Shown: in pieces, positions 17,589 to 27,360 of the stretch
Layout: each line of letters starts with the position of its first letter
Numbering within the stretch: position 1 is the stretch's first letter
Assembly: GCA_022241785.1 (NCBI GenBank)
Contig: JAKOMP010000064.1
Coordinates: 1 to 38,531 of the forward strand
Direction of reading: 5' to 3'
Length of the DNA stretch: 38,531 bases
From: Cyanocohniella sp. LLY
GTDB lineage: Bacteria > Cyanobacteriota > Cyanobacteriia > Cyanobacteriales > Nostocaceae
Translations under genes and position numbers: made by a program
The notes under the pieces: model-generated
Database searches by the model: none
Seen by the model: the letters and a program-made list of their open reading frames with translations, nothing else
Told to the model about the DNA's origin: nothing

Positions 17589-19025
17589 TTAAATTTTTCC
17601 TGGTAAGTCTAACTTGCGTAGTTGCTTACAGTTGTAGAACCCAAATACCAACCAGAATGCCAGAATCACTGATGTTAATAGCAACACTGGTACAGGGCCA
17701 AACTGAACAACTAAAGGTGGTGCAGCCGCAGTAAATAAGCCTCCACCCACAATCGGTTCAAATAGTAATTGTTTATAAGCAAAACTTTCAAAAGCACCAG
17801 AACGGTTATCGGGGTCTACCATTCGTAATAATAATAATCCAGTGGAAGTCACACCCATTGATTGTCCCATGTCACCAAGACCCCGTTCAAACCAATAAAA
17901 AGGTAATAGACGCGGGCCTAAAAAGACGAAAGCGCACACATTCCAGGCAATACCAGCCACAGACAAAATAATGAAGGGGGCTAGATTATCACCCAGTACC
18001 GACAGAGAAATACTAGCTAAAGCCGTAACAATGGTAATATCTAATGCCAGTCCACCAATTCGCTCCATGAGGACACGGCTAATCAAATAGGTGCGTCTGG
18101 TGCGTACAAGTATATATTGCACAATGATGCCACCAATGAGGGCAATGGGGAATAAGGGTACGTAGGGCATCAATAGTAGTCCAGTTTGTCCCCATGTGAC
18201 TGATTCTATCCAGCGCAATGCTTCTAAAATGAGCCAGCCAAATGCCACTGCAAGTCCCACAAAACCAAAATTGAGTGACAAAGGATCAATTAGTAAGTCC
18301 CGGAATAAATTTTTTCTAGCAGTTGTCACACTGGGATGTTCATCTTCTATCTGACTTTCTGGATTTTCTAAATTAACTATTGGTTCACGGCTGACTTGGA
18401 CGCGTCCCGTGCGGCGTCCCCAGTTAATTAAAAATGTACCTGCAACTACTCCTGACACAAGCCCTACTGTTGCTAAAGCTAAAGATAAATCAGCACCAGC
18501 GGCAAACCCTAAGTCTGTGAAAGTTTTCGCCATCCCGGCTGATGTCCCGTGTCCTCCTTCAAAGGCGATTTCAATTAAACAGCCGACAATGGGAGGTAAA
18601 CCAAAAATGGGTGTTAATACGGTAATAGCTAGTAATAAACCTACTACATACTGTCCCCAAGCGATCGCCTGACCTAAAGCCACCTGGGGAGCAGCTTTCC
18701 GCCAAAATTCCTGCAAACCTGGTACGTACTGTCCGAGAAATAAAGTAGCAAAAACAATGTTAATAAAAATACTGGGAGATTGTGACCACACTGCCTGGAT
18801 ATTTGCCGAAAATATGCCTGCAACTAAGGGCGAATCGGGATTAATAACTTGAACAACCGCACCTAACGCACTTCTACCTAGTAGTAAAGCAAGTATACCA
18901 GCCACAATAGAACTAGGAATGTAGAGCGATCGCAATACCCACAGGCGTTGTCTAATCAACCGCCCCACAAGGATTAATATAGCGATGAAAATATAAGCCC
19001 AAAATACATCTATCAGATTAAACAT
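17589..19025 (-). CDS. GltS-type sodium:glutamate symporter family protein
   Basis: The 478-residue protein has about 10-12 hydrophobic segments and fits the GltS/ESS family of sodium-coupled glutamate carriers. The GGHGTSAGM motif in the first half and GDMGQSMGVTSTGLLLLR in the second half are the paired substrate-binding signatures of the two inverted repeats. A hydrophilic loop with ESQIEDEHPS separates the halves, somewhat longer than usual. The ATG at 19025 starts directly at the first membrane segment; a TTG at 19061 would add 12 unlikely residues. Substrate glutamate is inferred from family only. Monocistronic. Confidence 0.82.
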   Translation of the reverse strand: MFNLIDVFWAYIFIAILILVGRLIRQRLWVLRSLYIPSSIVAGILALLLGRSALGAVVQVINPDSPLVAGIFSANIQAVWSQSPSIFINIVFATLFLGQYVPGLQEFWRKAAPQVALGQAIAWGQYVVGLLLAITVLTPIFGLPPIVGCLIEIAFEGGHGTSAGMAKTFTDLGFAAGADLSLALATVGLVSGVVAGTFLINWGRRTGRVQVSREPIVNLENPESQIEDEHPSVTTARKNLFRDLLIDPLSLNFGFVGLAVAFGWLILEALRWIESVTWGQTGLLLMPYVPLFPIALIGGIIVQYILVRTRRTYLISRVLMERIGGLALDITIVTALASISLSVLGDNLAPFIILSVAGIAWNVCAFVFLGPRLLPFYWFERGLGDMGQSMGVTSTGLLLLRMVDPDNRSGAFESFAYKQLLFEPIVGGGLFTAAAPPLVVQFGPVPVLLLTSVILAFWLVFGFYNCKQLRKLDLPGKI

Positions 19026-19107
19026 TCTTACTTTACAGTTGCTTTTAGCAGCTTTGCACAATTAGAGAATTAATTGTATCTTTTGATTCTCCATGAGTCT
19101 TGGCATC

Positions 19108-19169
19108 TTGGCAACAACCGACAGCAAAGCGGTGTTTCCTCACTCCCTAATTACATTGATTATTGCCAA
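19108..19169 (+). ncRNA. Candidate structured RNA upstream of gltS-like gene
   Basis: TTGGCAA (19108-19114) is perfectly complementary to TTGCCAA (19163-19169) and encloses a smaller CCG...CGG stem (CCGACAGCAAAGCGG) and the unpaired GTGTTTCCTCACTCCC. CCTCACTCC-type single-stranded tracts occur in cyanobacterial Yfr small RNAs, so an sRNA is possible. I cannot confirm the family or the strand. The rest of the 354-bp gap (19026-19379) shows nothing else I can name. Confidence 0.25.
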
Positions 19170-19379
19170 ATTCTCGGTGCGATCGCCGCTATGATCAAGA
19201 AAATCTCTAGGATGTAGCTAACGAATACACTACGGTTTCGCAGATCATCCCACAGGTAGCCTCGAAGTTTAAAAAGAGGTATACATTTGTGGGTATCAGC
19301 CCAACTCCCATAAATTCCAGTGTTTTCCACCCGTATTTATCAGCCAAAATATTGTAGTAAAAGAGTGGGATGAATCTTT

Positions 19380-20018
19380 ATGCTTTTAGAGTTAAGACAA
19401 TTGAGGATTCAACCGGGACAGCAACTGTTACTTGAAGACGTTAGTTGGCAGCAATTTGAAAATATTTTGGCGGAATTAGGCGAACATCGCGCTGCCAGAA
19501 TTTCCTATAGTCATGGTTTTTTAGAAATAATGGTTCCCTTACCCGAACATGAAAAAGCCAAAGAAATTATTGGCGATATAGTCAAAATTTTACTGAATGA
19601 ACTAAGTATCAATTATGATGCTTTAGGTTCAACCACCCTAAAAAACGAAAAAATGAGTCAGGGAGTAGAACCGGATACTTGTTTTTATATTCAAAATCAA
19701 GCAGCAGTTATTGGTAAAAATCGCCTAAATTTAAGTGTAGACCCACCCCCAGACTTAGCCATAGAAATTGATTTAACTTCTCGCACGCAATTGGATAATT
19801 ACCAAATTTTGGGAGTACCAGAACTTTGGCGATATGGAAAACAAGGCTTACAAATTAACGTTTTGCAAAGCGGAAAATATATAAAGTCAAATTTTAGTCC
19901 CACTTTTCCCAATATTTCGATAATTGAGCTAGTCAATCAATACGTTCAGCAAAGTCAAGTTGTTGGTAGCAGCCAAGTAATTCAAGCTTTTAGAAAAGAG
20001 CTTAAGAAAAAACCTTGA
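19380..20018 (+). CDS. Uma2 (DUF820) family putative endonuclease
   Basis: A 212-residue Uma2-family protein distinct from the copy at 10526-11149. The landmarks are VSWQQFENILAELGEHRAARISY, HGFLEIMVPLPEHE, the acidic EPDTCFYI, and PPPDLAIEIDLTSR followed by LGVPELWRYG. The start is an ATG at 19380. Its last 17 bases overlap the end of futC, which reads the other way. Biological role unknown; the family is thought to be nuclease-like. Confidence 0.85.
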   Translation: MLLELRQLRIQPGQQLLLEDVSWQQFENILAELGEHRAARISYSHGFLEIMVPLPEHEKAKEIIGDIVKILLNELSINYDALGSTTLKNEKMSQGVEPDTCFYIQNQAAVIGKNRLNLSVDPPPDLAIEIDLTSRTQLDNYQILGVPELWRYGKQGLQINVLQSGKYIKSNFSPTFPNISIIELVNQYVQQSQVVGSSQVIQAFRKELKKKP

Positions 20019-21039
20019 CAGCATCACCCGCTATAGATACCTGCACAGGTGCGCCTACAGGTAAGGCTAAATCAGTGATTGTCCGAGCGTGAAGTTCTTG
20101 TCCAGAAGCAGTTTTTAAACAATAGAGATACTCACGCCCTAAAAACCGCCGGCTACGAATAACTACAGAAGAATCGTTAGCTGGCTGTAAAATAAAGTCT
20201 TCTTGGCGAATCATAATTTCGCCTGTTTCCGTAGCATAATTGACTGGTAGCTCAAAACTCCCAACTTCAGTTTCCCATAAATTACCTTGACGACGGGCAG
20301 GGAGGAAATTCGCTTGTGTCACAAACTCAGCCACAAATCTAGAGGCTGGATGAGTATAAATTTCTTCCGGTGTACCTAGTTGTTCTAAGTGTCCCTGTCG
20401 CATCACACCCACAATATCAGAAATAGCTAATGCTTCTTCTTGGTCGTGAGTAACAAAAATGGCTGAAGTGCCGGCTGCTTTGAGAATATCTCGAATTTCT
20501 TCGCGCAATCGTAATCTCACTTGGATATCGAGATTACTTAATGGTTCATCTAACAGCATGAGTTGTGGTTGGGGTGCTAAGGCGCGGGCTAGGGCGACTC
20601 GTTGCTGTTGTCCACCAGATAGTTCATAAGGATAGCGTTTTTCTAAGCCTCCGAGTCTTACTAGTTCAATAACTTCGCCGATACGTTTTTGTATTTGCTG
20701 TTTACTAGCTTGTTTCAACCCAAAGGCGACATTTTCTGCCACGGTTAAATGAGGGAACAAGGCGTAATCTTGAAACACAATGCCGATGTCACGCTGTTCC
20801 GCGGGAACACAAATAGAGCGATCGCATACTACCTGTCCACCTATTTCAATTTGTCCTGATTGCAGGCGCTCAAAACCCGCAATTAGTCGCAACAGGGTAG
20901 TTTTACCACAACCAGAGGGGCCGAGTAATCCCAAGATATCCCCTTGTTGCAATGTTAAAGAAACGTTATTCACAGCAGGGGAGGGATTGTCAGCAAACTG
21001 CTTGGTGACATTTTGTAATTGGACAATTGCTTGTTGCAT
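20002..21039 (-). CDS. futC: Iron(III) ABC transporter ATP-binding protein FutC
   Basis: This 345-residue ATPase powers Fe(III) uptake across the plasma membrane. It has Walker A GPSGCGKTT (about residues 40-48), signature LSGGQQQRVALARAL, Walker B LMLLDEPLSNLD, the switch histidine in FVTHDQ, and a C-terminal TOBE-like domain (about 280-340). It is the last gene of the futA2-futA1-futB-futC operon, beginning 8 nt after the futB stop. Its 3' end overlaps the Uma2 gene at 19380-20018 by 17 bp on the opposite strand. Confidence 0.92.
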   Translation of the reverse strand: MQQAIVQLQNVTKQFADNPSPAVNNVSLTLQQGDILGLLGPSGCGKTTLLRLIAGFERLQSGQIEIGGQVVCDRSICVPAEQRDIGIVFQDYALFPHLTVAENVAFGLKQASKQQIQKRIGEVIELVRLGGLEKRYPYELSGGQQQRVALARALAPQPQLMLLDEPLSNLDIQVRLRLREEIRDILKAAGTSAIFVTHDQEEALAISDIVGVMRQGHLEQLGTPEEIYTHPASRFVAEFVTQANFLPARRQGNLWETEVGSFELPVNYATETGEIMIRQEDFILQPANDSSVVIRSRRFLGREYLYCLKTASGQELHARTITDLALPVGAPVQVSIAGDAVKVFS

Positions 21040-21047
21040 AGTGAAAA

Positions 21048-22667
21048 TTAGAGTTTGGTTTTGATTTCTACTGGGGGTGTGACTTGCTCTTTTTTGATGT
21101 TTTCTTGGGATAGCACCAATAATGTTGAACCCATAGACACCAATAGCATCGCTAATGAGGAAGCAGCCGCATCAGCAAAATCTACGTTTTCTGTGGCTTG
21201 CCAAATTTGTGTTGCTAAGGTGCTAAAGCCTATGGGTGCTAGCAGCATCGTGGCTGGTAGTTCTTTAATGGCTGTGAGGAACACCAAAACTGCACCACTC
21301 AATACACCAGGCCTAACTAAAGGTAGGGTGACTTCTTTTAAGGTTTGCCAAGAATTTCTGCCTAAGCTGCGTGCTGATTCTTCTAACTGGGGATTGACTT
21401 GTAATAAACAAGTGCGTACTGTGCCGACTGATTGAGGTAAAAATAATACTAAATATGCGAATACGAGCATTGGTAAAGTTTGATACAAAAAAGGCAAGTA
21501 ATTTGCACCAAAAAATACCAACGATAAAGCCACAACAATTCCCGGTAAACCAAAGCCTACATAGGAACAGCGCTCAATAATAGCGGTAGTTCTAGTAGGG
21601 AATCTGACTGATAAAATTGCTACAGGTAAGGCAAATATAGTAGTAGCGATAGCGGCTAGTCCGGCTGCGGAAACTGAGTTGAGGATGCTCGGTAATAAAT
21701 TAGGAAAGTTGTAGCCAGTATTAAGTCCGCGAATTAACCAAAATAAGGTAATGCCTACTGGTAACACGACACCGAAGCTAGTGATCAGTAAGCAAAAAGC
21801 CATAGCCGGCCATTTCCAAATTCCCAACTTGACAATTTTGGGTGGACGCAAAGAGGCGGAACCACGACTGTAATATGCAGCCCGCGATCGCACTCGATAT
21901 TCTAGCCATAAAATTAATAATACTAATGCCACCAACATCAGCGCCAAAACTGCGGCTGTGTTGCGATTAAAGCTAGCTTTGTATTGAATGAAAATGGCTC
22001 TGGTAAAAGCATCAAACCGCATCAAGGAAGGTGTACCAAAGTCACGCAACGAATACAAAGCTACTAATAATCCCCCAGCAATCATTGATGGTTTTAATTG
22101 GGGTAATACTACCTTAAAGAAACTTTCTCTACTGGTGTAACCCAAACTCCGGGCGGCTTCCTCTATAGAAGGATCTATACCTTGTAACCCAGAACGTACA
22201 CTTAATAGTAGATACGGGTATGTAAATAAGGTGATGGCTAAAACTGTCCCCGGAAAACCATAAATAGAAGGTAATTCTTCTACTCCCAAAGGTGCTAATA
22301 ATAACTGTAAAAAGCTACCTCTTGGTGCTAAGGTGGCAATTAAAGCAAAACTACCCACATAGCTAGGAACTGCTAAGGGTAGTGTTGTCGCTATTAACCA
22401 AAAGTTTCTGCCTGGTAAATCTGTCCGTACAGTTAAAAAAGCCAATGGTACAGCAATCAGTGTGGAAAATAAAGTCACTGTGGCTGCCATTGCTGCACTG
22501 TTGAAGAAAATAGTGATATTGCGGGGACGAGATATTAATTCCCAAAACTCATCCCCACCAATACCTACAGCACGGATCACCAAGTATACTAACGGCAAAG
22601 TAATGGCAACTGCGACTACCGCCGCCGCTAGGATCAGAAATAATGGAGGGCGAACCGAGGATTTCAA
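21048..22667 (-). CDS. futB: Iron(III) ABC transporter permease FutB
   Basis: A 539-residue fused permease with about 12 membrane helices in two homologous halves. Each half carries an EAA loop that docks the ATPase: IEEAARSLGYTSRESF and LEESARSLGRNSWQTL. This two-in-one layout is typical of FutB/FbpB-like Fe(III) permeases. The start is a TTG at 22667, only 3 nt after the futA1 stop. AGGAG of its ribosome-binding site lies inside the end of futA1, 11 nt upstream, which points to translational coupling. Confidence 0.92.
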   Translation of the reverse strand: MKSSVRPPLFLILAAAVVAVAITLPLVYLVIRAVGIGGDEFWELISRPRNITIFFNSAAMAATVTLFSTLIAVPLAFLTVRTDLPGRNFWLIATTLPLAVPSYVGSFALIATLAPRGSFLQLLLAPLGVEELPSIYGFPGTVLAITLFTYPYLLLSVRSGLQGIDPSIEEAARSLGYTSRESFFKVVLPQLKPSMIAGGLLVALYSLRDFGTPSLMRFDAFTRAIFIQYKASFNRNTAAVLALMLVALVLLILWLEYRVRSRAAYYSRGSASLRPPKIVKLGIWKWPAMAFCLLITSFGVVLPVGITLFWLIRGLNTGYNFPNLLPSILNSVSAAGLAAIATTIFALPVAILSVRFPTRTTAIIERCSYVGFGLPGIVVALSLVFFGANYLPFLYQTLPMLVFAYLVLFLPQSVGTVRTCLLQVNPQLEESARSLGRNSWQTLKEVTLPLVRPGVLSGAVLVFLTAIKELPATMLLAPIGFSTLATQIWQATENVDFADAAASSLAMLLVSMGSTLLVLSQENIKKEQVTPPVEIKTKL

Positions 22668-22670
22668 CTT

Positions 22671-23681
22671 TTACAAAACTCCTGCACGCTGTAGTAATTC
22701 TAAGGTTCCTGGCAAATCGTTTAAGTTTGTCAGGTTCACATTAGGTGTCTTAATCTGACTTAGTGGTAATTGATTGGCTGGCCCTGCTACTCCTGAAACT
22801 ACGGGATATTCATTAGTCTCTTTGGCAAAGTAAGCTTGTGAACTCGGGTTCAGCAGATAGCCAATAAATTTTTCCACTGCGGCTTTTTGCTTGGTTGAGT
22901 TCATGATGGCCACGCCGGCAATATTAATCATCGAGCCTGCGTCTTGATTGGTGTAGTGAGGAGCTACAGGAAATTTCGGATTATCTTTGAGGAAGTTAGC
23001 CAAATAGTAGTTGTTTACCAACCCGATTTGAGTTTCTCCGCGTCCTAGGGCTTCTACTATGGATGTATTATTGCGATAATCTTGGACTTGATTAGCTTTC
23101 ATGGCTTTTAACCATTGTAGAGTCTTGGGTTCTCCCTCTAGTACCCGCATGGCGGTGACAAACGACTGAAAGGAGCCGTTAGTTGGGGCCCAAGCGACTT
23201 TACCACGCCAGTTTGGTTTTGTTAAGTCCCAAATTGATGTTGGCAGTTCTGCTTTTTTAACTAAATTGGTGTTGTAGTTCAGTACACGGGCGCGTCCAGA
23301 AATACCTAACCAATGTCCTTGGGGAGAACGAAAGCGCGAATCTACTTGGTTGAGCAAGTTAGATGAAATTGGTAGCGTCAGCTTTTGTTTTTCTAAAGTC
23401 CCTAAAGCACCAGCATCTTGAGCAAAAAACAAGTCTGCGCGGCTATTTTTGCCTTCTTCTACCAGGGCGATCGCTAATTCAGCCGTATCACCATATCGTA
23501 CTTGGATATTCATTCCCAAGTCTTTTTTGGCCTTTTCTAACAACGGCGCAATCAGTTTTTCTCCTCTACCCGAATAGATCGTCAGGGTTTGTGTTTGTGC
23601 ATTTACACTCAACCCTATCCCCCAGCTGAGCATGAAAGCTAGAGTTCCAGCTGAAGCCTTCATTAATGGTAATGTTTTCAA
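22671..23681 (-). CDS. futA1: Fe(III)-binding periplasmic protein FutA (second copy)
   Basis: This solute-binding protein delivers Fe(III) to FutB. A Sec-type signal ends at LSVNA-QT, followed by LTIYSGRGEKL, where the tyrosine is an iron ligand, the periplasmic binding fold, and NNYYLANFL with the paired iron-ligand tyrosines. There is no ATG at the natural start: TTG at 23681 has GGAG 9 nt upstream and gives a good signal peptide, ATG at 23663 lacks a ribosome-binding site, and the frame opens at a TTG at 23723. It is about half identical to the neighbour at 23834-24895, an apparent tandem duplication. Which copy matches FutA1 or FutA2 of Synechocystis cannot be told here. Confidence 0.9.
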   Translation of the reverse strand: MKTLPLMKASAGTLAFMLSWGIGLSVNAQTQTLTIYSGRGEKLIAPLLEKAKKDLGMNIQVRYGDTAELAIALVEEGKNSRADLFFAQDAGALGTLEKQKLTLPISSNLLNQVDSRFRSPQGHWLGISGRARVLNYNTNLVKKAELPTSIWDLTKPNWRGKVAWAPTNGSFQSFVTAMRVLEGEPKTLQWLKAMKANQVQDYRNNTSIVEALGRGETQIGLVNNYYLANFLKDNPKFPVAPHYTNQDAGSMINIAGVAIMNSTKQKAAVEKFIGYLLNPSSQAYFAKETNEYPVVSGVAGPANQLPLSQIKTPNVNLTNLNDLPGTLELLQRAGVL

Positions 23682-23833
23682 TTTCCCAGACTCCGTATTT
23701 TCCTTAGTAGGAAGTTTTTGCAATAATTTTGCTATTTTTTACTATTACCATTAACTTGTACTGGTAAGCAAGAAAACTTTTAAAAGAATTTATTTTTTCT
23801 TGACTTACCAGAAATCAAGCTGTTGATAACAGT

Positions 23834-24895
23834 CTAAATAACTGCTACTTGCTGCAAAAGTTTTAATGTATTATCCAAATCATTGAGATTACTCAAATCG
23901 ATTTTTTTGGCTTGTGTTTGCAGTTGAGTGAGTGATTTTAGATTACCTTTAGGTTCAACTCCCGCAGCTAAAGGATACTCAAATGTTTGACTAGCAAAGT
24001 AGTTTTGAGCATTTTCATTCAGCATAAATTCGACAAATCTTTGGGCAATATTTGGATGGTTAGCCGTGTTGAGAATTGCCACACCTGCGACATTGACTAA
24101 AGAACCAATATCTTCAGTGAAATGATGTTCTACGGGAACGTTGGGATTATCTTGTTTGATGGCTTCTAAATAGTAGTGATTGACGAATCCTGCGCCTACT
24201 TCGCCACGGGTTAACGCTTGTACTATTGATGTATTGTTGGGAAAAACTTGAGGATCATTAGCTTGAATACCTTCTAACCACTCCCTAGCGCGTTCCTCGC
24301 CCTCGGCCACTCGTAAGCCTGTGACAAAAGCTTGAAATGAGCCATTGGTGGGGGCCCAAGCAATTCTACCTTTCCATTTTGGGTCAGTAAAACCGAAGAT
24401 AGATGATGGTAATTCCTCAGCTTTAACTAAATTAGTGTTGTAATCAACTGTACGCACTCTCCCAGTGATACCCACCCATTGCCCCTCTGGGGAACGATAA
24501 TCACTATCTACCTGATTCAGCAATGATGTTGGTAACTGTACCGTTCTTCCTGCTTTTTGCAAAGCCCCAAGAGCGCCTGCATCTTGACCAAAAAATACAT
24601 CAGCCGGGCTATTTTGTCCTTCTTCTAAAATTGCTGATGCTAACTCAGCCGTATCACCATAGCGGACTTGAACTTTAGCATTGGTTTGTTGTTCAAACTG
24701 TTTAATTAGTTCACCAATGAGTTTTTCGTTGCGCCCTGAATATATGACTAATTCGGTTTCTAACTCTGTGGCAGCTTGATTTTCCGACTCTGTAGCAGCT
24801 TGATTTTGAGTAGAATTAGCATCACAAGCGATCGCTAACCCACCACTAGCTGTTGCTAGTCCCACTACATAAATAAATTGGCGACGCTTCATCAT
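23834..24895 (-). CDS. futA2: Fe(III)-binding protein FutA (first copy, probable lipoprotein)
   Basis: First gene of the fut operon. The N-terminus MKRRQF carries a twin-arginine pair, then a hydrophobic stretch ending in LAIAC, a lipobox, so it may be a Tat-exported lipoprotein, unlike the second copy. The mature part has LVIYSGRNEKLIGEL and NHYYLEAIKQ, which provide the tyrosine iron ligands. Residues 24-45 contain a short duplicated stretch of NQAATES/NQAATEL type. GGAGG lies 3 nt before the ATG at 24895 and 6 nt before the next ATG at 24892, so the second is likely the real start. The operon continues after 152 nt with the other FutA. Confidence 0.92.
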   Translation of the reverse strand: MMKRRQFIYVVGLATASGGLAIACDANSTQNQAATESENQAATELETELVIYSGRNEKLIGELIKQFEQQTNAKVQVRYGDTAELASAILEEGQNSPADVFFGQDAGALGALQKAGRTVQLPTSLLNQVDSDYRSPEGQWVGITGRVRTVDYNTNLVKAEELPSSIFGFTDPKWKGRIAWAPTNGSFQAFVTGLRVAEGEERAREWLEGIQANDPQVFPNNTSIVQALTRGEVGAGFVNHYYLEAIKQDNPNVPVEHHFTEDIGSLVNVAGVAILNTANHPNIAQRFVEFMLNENAQNYFASQTFEYPLAAGVEPKGNLKSLTQLQTQAKKIDLSNLNDLDNTLKLLQQVAVI

Positions 24896-24926
24896 TTCCT
24901 CCGATCACAAAAAACTATTACATCAA

Positions 24927-24948
24927 ATATTTCTCATACAAGAAATAT
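24927..24948. promoter_or_regulatory. Palindrome in the futA2/porin divergent control region
   Basis: ATATTTCT (24927-24934) and AGAAATAT (24941-24948) form a perfect inverted repeat with a 6-nt spacer, 32 nt upstream of futA2. It is in the position of an operator between two iron-uptake transcription units. It does not match the standard Fur consensus, although cyanobacterial Fur sites are AT-rich and variable. The rest of the roughly 290-bp gap is very AT-rich, and an imperfect palindrome AAATAAACGTTATTT lies at about 24993-25007. Confidence 0.4.
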
Positions 24949-25187
24949 CTTTTTATTAAAAAACTAAATTTCTATATCACAATATGAGTCAAATAAACGT
25001 TATTTTCACAAGTCAATTATTTTGCTCATTCATTGTGTATGTAATTTTTTCATCATATAGTATTGACAATTAATCAAAATAAAGCTCCAATAAATACTTG
25101 ATAATAGTTTCTATTAAACCAAAAAGGTTGCTGAAAAGCAATACAGATAGGAATTATTCTCTAATGCTAATCGGGTGTGAGGTATCA

Positions 25188-26852
25188 ATGATGTTGTCAA
25201 ACAAAATTTATTTATGGCTTTTAATATCTGTCACGCTGACAGTACAAGCCTTTTTTGGGCAAACAGTAAATGCCTCTGAAGTCCCTGAAGTTAATGAATC
25301 CATAGACAGTCAAATAATTTCTCAGGAAAAATATTCAGTTCCAAATACCAGCACTGATTTAAGTTTTGCAGATGATGATCTAGCTCAAGTCACTAGTATT
25401 TCCCAATTAGCAGACGTACAGCCCATAGACTGGGCATTCCAGGCTTTACAATCTTTGGTAGAACGTTATGGTTGTATTGCTGGTTATCCTGATGCCACAT
25501 TTCGTGGGAACCGCGCCTTGACTCGCTATGAATTTGCAGCTGGGTTAAATGCTTGTTTAGACAGAGTTAATGAACTAATTGCTACAGCTACTGCTGATGT
25601 AATTACTCAAGCTGATTTAACTACTTTGCAGCGATTGCAAGAAGAATTTTCCGCAGAATTGGCGACTTTACGTGGCCGGGTAGATAGTTTAGAAGCCAGA
25701 ACAGCTGAACTCGAAGCGAACCAATTTTCCACAACCACAAAACTCAACGCCGAAGCTATATTTTTGCTGGCGGATGTATTTGGTGATGAAAGAGCAACTG
25801 CTCTAGGAGACGGTGGAGGCGGTGATTTAAATGTCAACACCATTCTTGCCAATCGCGTTCGTCTAAATTTTGATACCAGCTTTACAGGTAGCGATCGCTT
25901 GCGAGTTCGCTTGCAAGCTCGTAACATAACACCCTTCAATGCTGGTGTTACTGGTACTAACATGACTCGTTTGGGATTTGACGGGAATGAAAACAATAAC
26001 TTAGCAATTGATGATTTTTACTATCGCTTCCCAGTTGGTGATAAAACCACTGTGTGGTTAATTGCCAATGCTTTTGGCTCAGATAATGTTGTTGAAAATA
26101 CCTTCAATACCTTATTACAGAGTGGTAGTACGGGTTCTATTTCTCGGTTTGGGCGATATCATTCCATTTATCGCCTAGCTGAAGGTTCAGGACTTGCTGT
26201 CAATCATAAATTTACTGACAATCTAGCTCTTTCCTTGGCATATCGAGCGAGAAATGGTAATGACCCCAACGACAAAGCAGGGTTATTCGATGGTCAACAA
26301 GCCATACAATCACAATTAACATTCCAACCAAGTCCTAATATTGGTTTAGGTTTGACGTATGTCAACTACTACGCACCTAGTGGCTCTGTCAACTTAACTG
26401 GTAGTATTGGCAGTGGTTTTGCTAGCCGACCTTTTGCCACAGATTCTGCTACTTTAGCCAATGCTTATGGCTTACAAGCCAGTTACCGATTTAGTCCAAA
26501 TATTACCCTCTCCGGTTGGGGTGGTTACACCAAAGCTCAAGCCTTAGCAGGTAGTGACCAAGGTAACAAAGCCGACATTTGGAACTGGGCTGTAACTTTA
26601 GCCTTCCCCGACTTAGGAAAAAGAGGCAACTTAGCTGGTTTTGTATTTGGTATGCCGCCTAAAGTCACCAGCAACGATGTAGAAGCACGTGAAAATACAG
26701 GTACTTCTTATCACTTAGAAGGTTTCTATCGTTATCGAGTCACAAATAACATTGATATTACTCCTGGTTTGATGGTGATTCTCAATCCAGAACACAATGA
26801 TAGTAATGACTCTCTGTGGGTAGGAGTTTTGCGAACAACTTTTAGGTTCTAA
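25188..26852 (+). CDS. SLH-domain iron-uptake porin
   Basis: This 554-residue outer-membrane protein has a signal peptide ending near TVNAS, an acidic linker, and one SLH domain (VTSISQLADVQPIDWAFQAL ... YPDATFRGNRALTRYEFAAGL, about 75-140) that ties it to the peptidoglycan-linked polymer. A coiled coil follows (LQRLQEEFSAELATLRGRVDSLEAR), then an OprB-like beta-barrel ending in the aromatic LRTTFRF. It is divergent from the fut operon, which supports a role in passing iron through the outer membrane. The frame opens at a TTG (25098), but the ATG at 25188 follows GAGG by 5 nt and starts the signal peptide. Confidence 0.9.
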   Translation: MMLSNKIYLWLLISVTLTVQAFFGQTVNASEVPEVNESIDSQIISQEKYSVPNTSTDLSFADDDLAQVTSISQLADVQPIDWAFQALQSLVERYGCIAGYPDATFRGNRALTRYEFAAGLNACLDRVNELIATATADVITQADLTTLQRLQEEFSAELATLRGRVDSLEARTAELEANQFSTTTKLNAEAIFLLADVFGDERATALGDGGGGDLNVNTILANRVRLNFDTSFTGSDRLRVRLQARNITPFNAGVTGTNMTRLGFDGNENNNLAIDDFYYRFPVGDKTTVWLIANAFGSDNVVENTFNTLLQSGSTGSISRFGRYHSIYRLAEGSGLAVNHKFTDNLALSLAYRARNGNDPNDKAGLFDGQQAIQSQLTFQPSPNIGLGLTYVNYYAPSGSVNLTGSIGSGFASRPFATDSATLANAYGLQASYRFSPNITLSGWGGYTKAQALAGSDQGNKADIWNWAVTLAFPDLGKRGNLAGFVFGMPPKVTSNDVEARENTGTSYHLEGFYRYRVTNNIDITPGLMVILNPEHNDSNDSLWVGVLRTTFRF

Positions 26853-26866
26853 TCTTAATTTCGTGC

Positions 26867-26900
26867 GAGCGTCCCTGCTGATATCAGGGTGGGGACTCTC
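26867..26900 (+). terminator. Hairpin after the porin gene
   Basis: GAG and GTCCC (26867-26875) pair with GGGAC and CTC (26892-26900), with an inner CCCTG/CAGGG possibility. It begins 15 nt after the porin stop. No T-run follows, so it may act by structure alone. Confidence 0.4.
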
Positions 26901-27360
26901 ACCGGGATCATCTAAACTAGAAACACATCCCGTTTGCAGGATTTGAGTGCCATGTCCCAGGTAATTATTCCATCCCTGACATTGGAAGAATTTCTCCAGT
27001 TACCAGAAACAAAGCCTGCCAGCGAATATATTAATGGTGAGATTATTCCCAAGCCAATGCCAAAAGGAAAGCATAGCCGATTACAGTTAAAGCTATGCAA
27101 CGGTATTAACGATATTGCCGAAAGTGAAAAAATTGCTTACGCTTTTCCCGAACTGCGTTGTAGTTTTGGCAATCGTTCAATAGTACCTGATATAGCAGTT
27201 TTCAACTAGACATCTCCGAAAACTATCAAAGCCTTTATACGGCTAGGCTATAGGACGTAAATGCAGTCATCCTAAATTAGCTAGTCTGTACGAGAAAATA
27301 AGGCTTTGAGATATTTGCTGTTGATAATTAGACAAAAATATTTAGTTATATGCGTTAATT

